From positions 1 through 5,021 of the forward strand of contig CAZKIP010000023.1 in NCBI GenBank assembly GCA_964552945.1: a stretch of DNA of 5,021 bases. The letters are read 5' to 3'. The position numbers and the translations under genes are program-made. This document shows positions 1 to 4,973 of this stretch, piece by piece. The notes under the pieces were generated by a model. It was not told the origin of the DNA, ran no database searches, and was given only the letters and a program-made list of their open reading frames with translations. The DNA is from CAZEAB01 sp964552945. Its GTDB lineage: Archaea; Nanobdellota; Nanobdellia; Woesearchaeales; GW2011-AR9. Numbering within the stretch: position 1 is the first letter of the stretch; each line of letters opens with the position of its first letter.

Positions 1-540
1 GAGAACGAGAAAATCAAAGTCATTCAAGGAAAAGGAAGCAAAGACAGGTATGTTATGCTTCCACAGAAATTGAAGCCAATTTTACAAAAATGGTTTAGAA
101 CTAATGAAACAGAATATGTTGTTCCAGCGTTGTATCGGGAAAATGTAACTCCGGCGTACATCCAGAAAAAGTTTGCAGGTTACTTAAAGAAAGCTAATTT
201 ACGCATTCCAACAGAAAAAACGTCTCACGGACAACAGAGGTACGCTTACAGTTTTCACACGTTGCGTCACACGTATGCAACTTACTTACTGGAAAGAGGA
301 GTTGATTTGTATTATGTACAGAGAGCTTTAGGGCACAGCGATATCCATACAACACAAGTCTATGCTTACATCAGCCAAAAGGATTTACAGAACAAAATTA
401 ATAATGCGTTTGGTCATGTGAAAAAGAAACTTGATACTAATATCACAGATCCAATTCAATTATTACAACTAAAGTTTGCTAATGGTGATCTTTCAAAATC
501 AGAATATCAAGATAAGCTAAGTGTCTTACAATCGTTTTAG
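1..540 (+). CDS. Tyrosine recombinase/integrase, C-terminal part (5' end outside window), with SHOCT-like tail
   Basis: This is the catalytic half of a tyrosine site-specific recombinase, which cuts and rejoins DNA through a covalent 3'-phosphotyrosine link. The frame is open from base 1 and reads through the beta-hairpin motif GKGSKDR, so the 161-residue version starting at base 55 is only a fragment. Numbering codons from base 1, visible catalytic residues are Lys11, His86 and Arg89 (HTLRH), His112 (LGHS) and Tyr121 (TTQVY). The first Arg and the N-terminal core-binding domain lie upstream of the window. After the catalytic domain, residues about 150-176 (DPIQLLQLKFANGD, then LSKSEYQDKL) match the SHOCT pattern: a leucine-rich helix, a Gly turn, then an (S/T)xxEY helix. 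SHOCT is a short C-terminal oligomerisation-type domain found on varied proteins. The active site looks intact, so this is probably a working enzyme. Whether it is an element integrase or a chromosome-dimer Xer enzyme cannot be decided here. Confidence 0.93.
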   Translation, partial: ENEKIKVIQGKGSKDRYVMLPQKLKPILQKWFRTNETEYVVPALYRENVTPAYIQKKFAGYLKKANLRIPTEKTSHGQQRYAYSFHTLRHTYATYLLERGVDLYYVQRALGHSDIHTTQVYAYISQKDLQNKINNAFGHVKKKLDTNITDPIQLLQLKFANGDLSKSEYQDKLSVLQSF

Positions 541-583
541 ATTGACAACCTCTCGCCCATGTAGAAATAATATAATAATAATG

Positions 584-611
584 TCTAAGGATACCGTAAA
601 GTATCCATATA
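584..611. repeat. dif-like palindrome: two inverted arms around a 6-base centre
   Basis: A perfect 6-base inverted repeat, GGATAC (589-594) and GTATCC (601-606), surrounds the 6-base centre CGTAAA. If the arms are extended to 11 bases each (584-594 and 601-611), 9 of 11 positions are still symmetric. Eleven-base arms around a 6-base centre is the layout of Xer/dif core sites. It lies 43 bases after the recombinase stop codon at 538-540, where attachment or resolution sites often sit. A second overlapping repeat, ACCGTA (593-598) with TACGGT (615-620), could form an alternative hairpin. A simple RNA hairpin or terminator function is the main alternative. No second copy was seen in the window. 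Confidence 0.35.
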
Positions 612-676
612 TAATACGGTTAATTTGAACCCCAAAACTATAAAATTTCCTAGTTTCAAGCCCTCTCACCGAAAAC
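612..676. repeat. Remainder of intergenic gap: short inverted repeats, no gene
   Basis: This stretch separates the 3' ends of two convergent genes and holds no convincing ORF. AAACTA (635-640) and TAGTTT (651-656) form a 6-base inverted repeat with a 10-base loop. Read on the minus strand, the DNA just beyond the stop of the nuclease-like gene has short T-rich patches (TTTTATAGTTTT), which could serve as an archaeal oligo-T terminator. The T runs are short, so this is weak. Confidence 0.3.
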
Positions 677-684
677 TTATCGGT
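668..684 (-). terminator. Small hairpin across the stop codon of the nuclease-like gene
   Basis: ACCGA (668-672) and TCGGT (680-684) can pair around a 7-base loop that contains the TAA stop codon (677-679 on the minus strand). It may mark the transcript 3' end or protect it from exonucleases. With only five base pairs it could be chance. Confidence 0.2.
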
Positions 685-2020
685 CATTGATCGGTTCACC
701 TGCGTTTAGCAGGACTTCTTCCACAAATTCTTTGGCTTTTTTAGGACTTAAACAAATTCCTTTAGAACCAAGATATTTCTGGTACTTGATTTTGTACTTT
801 TCTGGACAGACGAAAAGCCATTGGTCAAAACTTTCGTTTAGCCAGTTGACTTTCGCAGCCAGATACGATTCTCTATTTGCACCTGTTTCTACCTCTATTC
901 CTAACTTAATGTCTTTGAGAAGAAATACAGCATCAACACGCCTTCCATTTATTGTTTCTTCAATGTAAATGTTGTCATGCAATTCTGCAAAAAGATGTTT
1001 TGTAACAAAATGGTAATCTGTCTCACGTGGATTTTCTTTTTTAATGTAGAATCCTCCACGAAGGAAGCCGTCTAAGTTTGGAATTTTAACATAGCGGAAG
1101 CCTTGTGCTTTTGCATGGAGTTTTTCAGATTCATCTAATTCGTTTGCCCTGAAAATATTTTTAGGAAGAGGTTTTGTTGGTTCATAAACAACTTTTTTCT
1201 GAATTTTTATTTTTCCTGACTTGATTTCTCTTCTAACTTTATCACAAATCTCCCTGTCTTTTTTATTATCGTATGGCGGTCTCACATTCAAACTATGTGA
1301 ACGATAAAATTCTATGGTATCTTCACGCAATTGTTTTTTATGTTCTCTCTCAGCGAAATATATCTCTGCCTGATGTTCAGCAGAACGAACGACATTTGGA
1401 GGATATTCTTTATCCAAAGGTAGAGCTTTGATAGATTTCTCTTTCTTCTTTACTTGGAAGCATTCTTCTACTTGTCTGCGAAACTCTTTGACTTTTTCTT
1501 CTTTTTCCCATATTATACGTCGCTCATTTTCAAGTTCCTTCTCTTTACGGTTGTTTTCTTCATTTTTAACTTGGGCAATATTACGTTCCATTGCTCCATA
1601 CCATTCTTCCAAGCGAGGTTTATCTTCTTCTTTAATCCCGTAAACAAATGTCTTAACATTTTTTTTGGTTTCTTCAAGTTGTTTTTTTATGTAATCAGAT
1701 GTTCCCTTAAATGAGCTAAAAACAATTTTATCAACAAATTCCTTTCTTTTTTTATCTAAGTATTCAGCATGTTCTTTTTGTTTTCTTTTTTTCTTAACGT
1801 TTTTGTAAATTCCATGCAAAATGAGAAATACGACAAATAGAACAAAGATGACAATACCTGCCTTAATTCCAAAACTTACCCAATCAAATGCTTGTATTTT
1901 AGTAATAGCCTCTCTAATTTCATCGCCTATTTGTGATTCTATTACTAAACATAGTAAAATAATGAGTGCGATACCAAGTACCATATTGGTATTCGTATCA
2001 GTATTACTCAATGTTCCCAC
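677..2020 (-). CDS. Membrane-anchored coiled-coil protein with C-terminal PD-(D/E)XK nuclease-like domain
   Basis: Not a family I can name. In the 447-residue reading, two hydrophobic segments (about 13-28 and 50-71) form an N-terminal membrane hairpin. A Lys/Glu-rich, probably coiled-coil stretch follows (about 73-195), then a charged linker. Residues about 336-440 look like a PD-(D/E)XK fold: helix HFVTKHLFAEL, a strand with Asp363 (RRVDAVF), the strand GIEVETG with Glu376 and Glu378, a helix with Lys390 (SYLAAKVNWLN), then strands DQWLFVCP and GICLSP. The motif is D-x12-E-V-E rather than E-x-K, so Lys390 would have to replace the usual Lys. The nuclease domain should face the cytoplasm. 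The longest frame starts at a GTG (2020) overlapping the recombinase gene by 13 bases. An ATG 12 codons in (1984), just before the first hydrophobic segment, is an equal or better start. Neither has a clear Shine-Dalgarno site. Co-transcription with the recombinase suggests a role in an integrated element or in defence; that is inference. Confidence 0.8.
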   Translation of the reverse strand: MGTLSNTDTNTNMVLGIALIILLCLVIESQIGDEIREAITKIQAFDWVSFGIKAGIVIFVLFVVFLILHGIYKNVKKKRKQKEHAEYLDKKRKEFVDKIVFSSFKGTSDYIKKQLEETKKNVKTFVYGIKEEDKPRLEEWYGAMERNIAQVKNEENNRKEKELENERRIIWEKEEKVKEFRRQVEECFQVKKKEKSIKALPLDKEYPPNVVRSAEHQAEIYFAEREHKKQLREDTIEFYRSHSLNVRPPYDNKKDREICDKVRREIKSGKIKIQKKVVYEPTKPLPKNIFRANELDESEKLHAKAQGFRYVKIPNLDGFLRGGFYIKKENPRETDYHFVTKHLFAELHDNIYIEETINGRRVDAVFLLKDIKLGIEVETGANRESYLAAKVNWLNESFDQWLFVCPEKYKIKYQKYLGSKGICLSPKKAKEFVEEVLLNAGEPINDR

Positions 2021-2517
2021 ACTCGCTTAAAATCATCAATTACTCGCACTCCTGAATAATTGAGGTACATATCCGTCGTTTGAATGTGGCTATGGCCTAA
2101 AATTCCCTGTAATGCTCTCACATTTCCGCCTTTATGTAAATAGCAGACAGCAAATGTATGTCGCAGAACATGGGGGCTAACTTTTTTCATTAATTTAGCC
2201 CTCTCTGCGACTTTCTTTACAACTTTCTGTATCCACCTGTTACCAAATTTTATTCTAAAGTTACCTGTGAAATATTCGGCTAAATAGAATCTGGCTCTAC
2301 TACTTAGGGGAATTACTCTTCTTTTATTGCCTTTTCCAATCGTTGTTATGCAATCTCTCTGCCACGATATTTTATCTTTTGTCAGTTTTGCGAGTTCTGA
2401 CACTCGCATTCCTGTTTCTAGCAAAACGTTGATGATTAATTCCTCTTCAAACGTTTTACATGCTTTTCTCAAAGCTTCCATTTCATCTTCTTCTAGTGGT
2501 TCTCTTTTGTATATCAT
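2008..2517 (-). CDS. Small catalytic-domain-only tyrosine recombinase (169 residues)
   Basis: This is a complete tyrosine recombinase catalytic domain without the usual N-terminal core-binding domain. All six key residues are present (numbered from the ATG at 2517): Arg38 (TGMRVSEL), Lys62 (GKGNKRR), His116 and Arg119 (HVLRH), His142 (LGHS) and Tyr151 (TTDMY). Standard enzymes have about 300 residues; this one is in the size range of FimB/FimE-type recombinases. The frame is open 32 codons further, to a GTG at 2613, but that extension is a Lys/Asn/Gln-rich stretch unlike the family. A GGAGG site lies 9 bases before the ATG at 2517, so I place the start there. Beyond 2613 the DNA is promoter, so no N-terminal domain has been lost nearby. 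It is the first gene of a leftward operon with the nuclease-like membrane protein, and diverges from the winged-helix gene. It is distinct from the recombinase at 1-540, having no SHOCT tail and different surrounding residues. Confidence 0.92.
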   Translation of the reverse strand: MIYKREPLEEDEMEALRKACKTFEEELIINVLLETGMRVSELAKLTKDKISWQRDCITTIGKGNKRRVIPLSSRARFYLAEYFTGNFRIKFGNRWIQKVVKKVAERAKLMKKVSPHVLRHTFAVCYLHKGGNVRALQGILGHSHIQTTDMYLNYSGVRVIDDFKRVWEH

Positions 2518-2526
2518 TGGTTTTTG

Positions 2527-2531
2527 CCTCC
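2527..2531 (-). promoter_or_regulatory. Ribosome binding site that fixes the small recombinase start
   Basis: On the minus strand GGAGG is followed by 9 bases (CAAAAACCA) and then ATG at 2517. It is a strong archaeal Shine-Dalgarno match. It favours the 169-residue product over the GTG-initiated 201-residue one, which has no such site. Confidence 0.75.
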
Positions 2532-2614
2532 ATACATTTTTGTTTTTCTGTTGTCCATTTATCTCTGTACCTCTATCTCGTTTAAACACACCTAGAACCT
2601 CTCTTTTTTTCACA

Positions 2615-2668
2615 AATGCGAACTTGTAAAATTATACTATTCGCACTATTTATATCTAAAAGTGCGTG
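2615..2668. repeat. Three ARTGCG half-sites around the leftward promoter (candidate operator)
   Basis: AATGCGAA lies at 2615-2622, AGTGCGAA on the minus strand at 2647-2640, and AGTGCGTG at 2661-2668. The first two form an inverted repeat (TGCGAA / TTCGCA) spaced by 17 bases that spans the predicted transcription start. The second and third form another inverted repeat (CGCACT / AGTGCG) around the TATA box itself. A dimeric repressor bound here would block TBP or the polymerase. The neighbouring winged-helix protein or the recombinase itself are candidate ligands. The repeats are seen directly; the function is inferred. Confidence 0.4.
2646..2660 (-). promoter_or_regulatory. TATA-box promoter of the recombinase/nuclease-like operon
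   Basis: The minus strand reads TTTAGATATAAATAG, with the core TATAAATA at 2647-2654. Transcription would start about 26 bases on, near 2624, giving a leader of about 107 bases before the ATG at 2517. That is consistent with this gene having a Shine-Dalgarno site. ARTGCG half-sites flank the box closely (see the repeat at 2615-2668), which suggests repression. Confidence 0.5.
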
Positions 2669-2693
2669 TTTTATTTAAGTCTTTCTCTAAAAA

Positions 2694-2709
2694 AGAGTAA
2701 ATTCACTCT
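2694..2709. repeat. Short inverted repeat just upstream of the rightward TATA box
   Basis: AGAGT (2694-2698) and ACTCT (2705-2709) are inverted around a 6-base centre, AAATTC. The repeat ends 6 bases before the purine-rich BRE of the rightward promoter, where an activator or TFB-contacting factor could bind. Five-base arms are common by chance in AT-rich DNA. Confidence 0.2.
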
Positions 2710-2714
2710 AGAAC

Positions 2715-2730
2715 AGAAAAGTTTATAAAA
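2715..2730 (+). promoter_or_regulatory. BRE/TATA promoter of the winged-helix operon, near-leaderless
   Basis: Purine-rich GAAAAG (BRE-like) precedes TTTATAAA (2722-2729). The TATA centre is about 28 bases from the ATG at 2754, so transcription should begin at or just before the start codon. There is no Shine-Dalgarno site in front of that ATG, as expected for a leaderless archaeal mRNA. This is one of the best archaeal signatures in the window. Confidence 0.8.
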
Positions 2731-2753
2731 ACGGGCGTATTTACAACAACAAA

Positions 2754-3407
2754 ATGAGCAAGACGAATAAAAAATATGTCAAGTTGGTTGTTTTGTCAAC
2801 ATTGGCAGAACCTCGTGCATTAGCAGATATTAGTAAAGAATGGTTTGGCAATACTGGAAGACTATTCCAACCACAGATTTTAAAAGAGATTACAACTGCT
2901 GAAAAAAGCGGTTTGTTTACTTTGAAAAAACGTGTGTATGAAGCCAATATTGATAAATTTTTAGAGATAGAGTTACAAAAAATAAAATTAGGAGAAAGTT
3001 CCGTTGCAAAAAAGTATCATGATTATCTTCGTTTCTTTTATACAAAACTAGGGTTCTTTACTCGTAAGGTATATCTCAATCCTGCAGTGATCAAAGAATT
3101 AACTTTGGGGGATAGACGTAAAGCGGAAGAGTTAGATTTTGGATTATTATTACAACTTCCATTCATCTTACAATATTTGAAGAATAAAGATGAAGATTTA
3201 GCAAATATTATGGTACAGGTTATGGGTTTAGAAAAATATGTGAAAGTTGTGGAGAAATTAGAGTGGAAATATTATTATTTACTAAAAGAAGAAAAGAGAA
3301 TTGAAGATTGGGTAGAATCTTACAACAAGTTAACTGAATTGTTTGGCAAATTACAAAAGAAGAAATTAAATATATTTGAGGATAGTATTAAATCATTAAG
3401 GAGATAA
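2754..3407 (+). CDS. Probable winged-helix DNA-binding protein
   Basis: No named family is recognised for the full 217 residues. Residues about 7-70 read as a winged helix-turn-helix: helix 1 (KYVKLVVLSTLAEP), helix 2 (RALADISKEWFG), a recognition helix (FQPQILKEITTAEKSGLF) and a short wing (TLKKRVYEANIDKF). The 'leave-one-state, separate-helix, GLF-then-basic-wing' order is typical of archaeal ArsR/MarR-like regulators. The rest (about 72-217) is largely helical, rich in Tyr/Leu/Lys with aromatic clusters (YLRFFYTKLGFF, WKYYYLL), and is probably a dimerisation or effector domain. No membrane segment or signal peptide is seen. The start is set by the TATA box 28 bases upstream. The gene is first in an operon with the two-helix membrane protein 4 bases downstream, and divergent from the small recombinase, so it may regulate that operon, itself, or both. 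The regulator call is inference from fold-like pattern. Confidence 0.75.
   Translation: MSKTNKKYVKLVVLSTLAEPRALADISKEWFGNTGRLFQPQILKEITTAEKSGLFTLKKRVYEANIDKFLEIELQKIKLGESSVAKKYHDYLRFFYTKLGFFTRKVYLNPAVIKELTLGDRRKAEELDFGLLLQLPFILQYLKNKDEDLANIMVQVMGLEKYVKVVEKLEWKYYYLLKEEKRIEDWVESYNKLTELFGKLQKKKLNIFEDSIKSLRR
3399..3403 (+). promoter_or_regulatory. Ribosome binding site inside the end of the winged-helix gene
   Basis: The motif AGGAG ends 8 bases before the ATG at 3412 and lies within the last codons of the upstream gene. It indicates translation of the second gene from the same mRNA, in contrast with the leaderless first gene. Confidence 0.7.
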
Positions 3408-3411
3408 GAAA

Positions 3412-3609
3412 ATGGGATTATTAGATAGAGAGATTAAGAAAACTAAGAAAAGAGACATTATTATTCAGAGTGCAGGGTGGGTTTTAGTAGTTGTTGGCGT
3501 GATTCTACTATTGCAGGGAAATGTTAATTGGGGAACTTTAATTTCTGGAAGCGGAGTTATAATAGTTGCTGTTCTAAAATATATGAGTAAGCAAGTTGTA
3601 AAAAGATGA
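3412..3609 (+). CDS. Small two-helix membrane protein (65 residues)
   Basis: An unrecognised small integral membrane protein. A basic, charged N-terminus (residues 5-15, REIKKTKKRD) leads into a hydrophobic helix (about 16-36), a short loop with Asn-Val-Asn-Trp, a second helix with Gly-rich packing residues (about 41-57, LISGSGVIIVAVL), and a basic tail (KQVVKR). The positive-inside rule puts both termini in the cytoplasm. The stop of the winged-helix gene and this ATG are separated by only 4 bases and the gene has a good Shine-Dalgarno site, so the two are made together. A plausible but unproven idea is a membrane partner or sensor for the winged-helix protein. A small holin- or toxin-like peptide is another possibility, though nothing in the sequence specifically supports it. 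Confidence 0.75.
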   Translation: MGLLDREIKKTKKRDIIIQSAGWVLVVVGVILLLQGNVNWGTLISGSGVIIVAVLKYMSKQVVKR

Positions 3610-3616
3610 ATAATCA

Positions 3617-3626
3617 GGGGTTTTTT
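3617..3626 (+). terminator. Oligo-T terminator after the rightward operon
   Basis: GGGG followed by six T (3621-3626) lies 8 bases after the stop codon at 3607-3609. Archaeal RNA polymerase terminates at T runs in the non-template strand, so this is a likely first termination point. Confidence 0.45.
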
Positions 3627-3652
3627 GAAGTAAACAAAGGTTGACTTTTCTA

Positions 3653-3695
3653 TGAATAAAGGTGTTTGCTAAAATGAAAAAGACACCTATATTCA
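3653..3695. terminator. Hairpin between convergent operons, possibly bidirectional terminator
   Basis: The arms TGAATAAAGGTGT (3653-3665) and ACACCTATATTCA (3683-3695) pair at 12 of 13 positions around a 17-base loop. On the minus strand T5 runs occur in the loop and just before the hairpin; on the plus strand a TATTTTTT run follows at 3708-3715. Lying between the ends of two converging genes, it probably stops or separates their transcripts. It could also be a protein-binding or recombination site. Confidence 0.5.
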
Positions 3696-3718
3696 CAAAA
3701 AGGGACTATTTTTTACTT

Positions 3719-4798
3719 TCATTGACACTTAGTCAAGTTTTCATATATGTCTCTTCTTATAGCAGCATAATCAACTTGTCCAGCAAGCAATGCCCAGTTA
3801 TTTATCGCCGCATCTAATGACTTTTCTCCACCTTTACAGTATAATTCATTTAGGTCTTTTTTGAATCTTTTTTCAAGTTTTACCAATTTTTTTATTGCTT
3901 CATCTCTACTTAAGGATTTATCTTTATCAATGGATTGAGATTGTTCTAAATCGTTGTAGGGTATTGATAATTCTTTAGGAACTTCTCCTAATTCTTCTTG
4001 AGCTAGTTCAATAGTTATCTTTGGAAAATAGGCAGGAATGACCCTGCACACATTATTATCATTTGAGTCTTTAAGTTCATCTAGGCATTTTAAACCATAA
4101 TTTTCTTGACTTGGATTTAAACAAGGTTCTTGTAATGATTTGTAAGTTCCTTTACACAATTTATCTAATTGGTCTTTTGTTTCTTCCTTGGTTAGCTTTT
4201 GTTCTTTTAGTAACTCAAAAAATCCAATTCCATAAGAAATTCTCTCTTCGCTTCTAACTAAGTCTGTTAGTTCCCGATAAAATTCTATGTTTGCAGAAGA
4301 ATCTAGTCCTTTTGATATTTTTGCTGCGGCCCATCCTGTTTTACATCTTTCATCTGCAAAGTAATTTTTCATAAACTCTAATGCAACTTTAACTGCTTCT
4401 TGTGAACCGTATTTACCACTAATTTCTGCAAATTTTGGAGCAAGAATATTATCCCAAGGCATAGGGAGGCAAGGTTCTCTCTCAATTTCATCATTTTGTA
4501 TTTTTTTAAGATAATCCTCAAATAATTGTTTACCTAATCCTTCTGGAGCTTTCTTTAAATCCAATTCAGGCAATTCTTGTGTTGATGGAACAGTTAATGA
4601 CACTCCTGTAGCTGTAGGTTTTTCAGCTTCTCCTACAGTGGGAGTAACTTCATTCGTTGGTTCAACATAACCTGCTACATCTTCGTCTCTTTCAGGAGCT
4701 TCATAATCTCCTCCCAAGAATGTACTTCCCATGGCCCAAAGAGTACCAATTACTACTCCTGCAAGCCCTAAGTTCCTAGCTCTAGTCCAATTACTCAT
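3719..4798 (-). CDS. Secreted or membrane-tethered eight-cysteine protein of unknown function
   Basis: A 359-residue protein of no family I recognise. The N-terminus has basic residues (WTRARN) then a hydrophobic segment (about 9-29, LGLAGVVIGTLWAMGSTFLGG), consistent with an uncleaved anchor or a signal peptide. Residues about 31-80 are a Pro/Thr/Glu-rich low-complexity linker, typical of a stalk outside the membrane. The remaining 270 or so residues are a mainly helical domain. All eight cysteines (110, 152, 215, 226, 238, 251, 321, 358) lie in it; an even number outside the membrane suggests up to four disulfides. No catalytic motif is seen. The ATG at 4798 has a GGAGG site 6 bases upstream and overlaps the stop of the short RHH gene as ATGA, so it is translated from that transcript. 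The gene converges on the winged-helix operon. A surface or envelope role is inferred. Confidence 0.8.
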   Translation of the reverse strand: MSNWTRARNLGLAGVVIGTLWAMGSTFLGGDYEAPERDEDVAGYVEPTNEVTPTVGEAEKPTATGVSLTVPSTQELPELDLKKAPEGLGKQLFEDYLKKIQNDEIEREPCLPMPWDNILAPKFAEISGKYGSQEAVKVALEFMKNYFADERCKTGWAAAKISKGLDSSANIEFYRELTDLVRSEERISYGIGFFELLKEQKLTKEETKDQLDKLCKGTYKSLQEPCLNPSQENYGLKCLDELKDSNDNNVCRVIPAYFPKITIELAQEELGEVPKELSIPYNDLEQSQSIDKDKSLSRDEAIKKLVKLEKRFKKDLNELYCKGGEKSLDAAINNWALLAGQVDYAAIRRDIYENLTKCQ

Positions 4799-4932
4799 TT
4801 TGAGCCTCCAAGTAACCTTAAAACAGCATATTCAAATAAGTGAGATTTGCTACGAAATAAGCCTTCTTTTAGGGTATTTTCTACCTTTGTGATAGTGCTC
4901 TCTTCAACTGTTATACTTGTGTGAATTTTCAT
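4795..4932 (-). CDS. Short ribbon-helix-helix (CopG/Arc-type) DNA-binding protein, 45 residues
   Basis: A very small gene easily missed by length filters. From the ATG at 4932 it encodes 45 residues with ribbon-helix-helix layout: a beta strand with alternating polar and hydrophobic residues (MKIHTSITV), helix A (EESTITKVENTLKEG), the turn LFRSKS, and helix B (HLFEYAVLRLLGG). 'G-x-F-x-S(K/R)S' between the helices is the hallmark of CopG/Arc/MetJ-type dimeric regulators, which insert the paired strands into the DNA major groove. An in-frame ATG at 4947 would add five residues, but the TATA centre lies about 31 bases before 4932 and only 16 before 4947, favouring the shorter form on a near-leaderless mRNA. 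The stop overlaps the next ATG (ATGA). It probably regulates its own operon. A solo antitoxin is a possible alternative, but the partner gene does not resemble a known toxin. Confidence 0.75.
   Translation of the reverse strand: MKIHTSITVEESTITKVENTLKEGLFRSKSHLFEYAVLRLLGGSK
4805..4809 (-). promoter_or_regulatory. Ribosome binding site for the eight-cysteine protein
   Basis: GGAGG on the minus strand, 6 bases before the ATG at 4798, lies inside the last codons of the upstream RHH gene (the Gly-Gly of LLGGSK). It confirms the start and supports coupled translation of the two genes. Confidence 0.75.
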
Positions 4933-4959
4933 GTTATTTAATGTCATTTTGTGGCATAC

Positions 4960-4973
4960 TATTTAAATCTTTT
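4960..4973 (-). promoter_or_regulatory. BRE/TATA promoter of the RHH/eight-cysteine operon
   Basis: The minus strand reads AAAAGATTTAAATA: an A-rich BRE-like element, then the TATA core TTTAAATA (4967-4960). Transcription would begin about 26 bases on, near 4938, a few bases before the ATG at 4932. This matches the spacing of the promoter at 2715-2730. Confidence 0.65.

Noticed and set aside
581..628. A 15-codon plus-strand ORF beginning MSKDTVKYPY after an AT-rich stretch
   Set aside because: It is too short, lacks a clear promoter or Shine-Dalgarno site, and coincides with the palindrome, which explains the sequence better.
1428..1714. Plus-strand ORFs rich in Phe and Ser opposite the coiled-coil region
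   Set aside because: They are antisense reflections of Lys/Glu-rich codons in the minus-strand gene, with no start signals.
2041..2054. Another CGCACT motif like the operator half-site, near the 3' end of the small recombinase gene
   Set aside because: It is in coding sequence (Ser-Gly-Val-Arg-Val), stands alone without an inverted partner, and is far from any promoter.
3674..3817. A 47-codon plus-strand ORF (MKKTPIFTKRDYFLL...)
   Set aside because: It starts inside the hairpin loop, has no ribosome site or suitably placed TATA box, and mostly lies antisense to the well-supported eight-cysteine gene.
3719..4932. RHH gene plus neighbour as a toxin-antitoxin pair
   Set aside because: RHH proteins are common antitoxins, but the partner is an exported 359-residue eight-cysteine protein with no RelE, PIN, MazF or other toxin motif.
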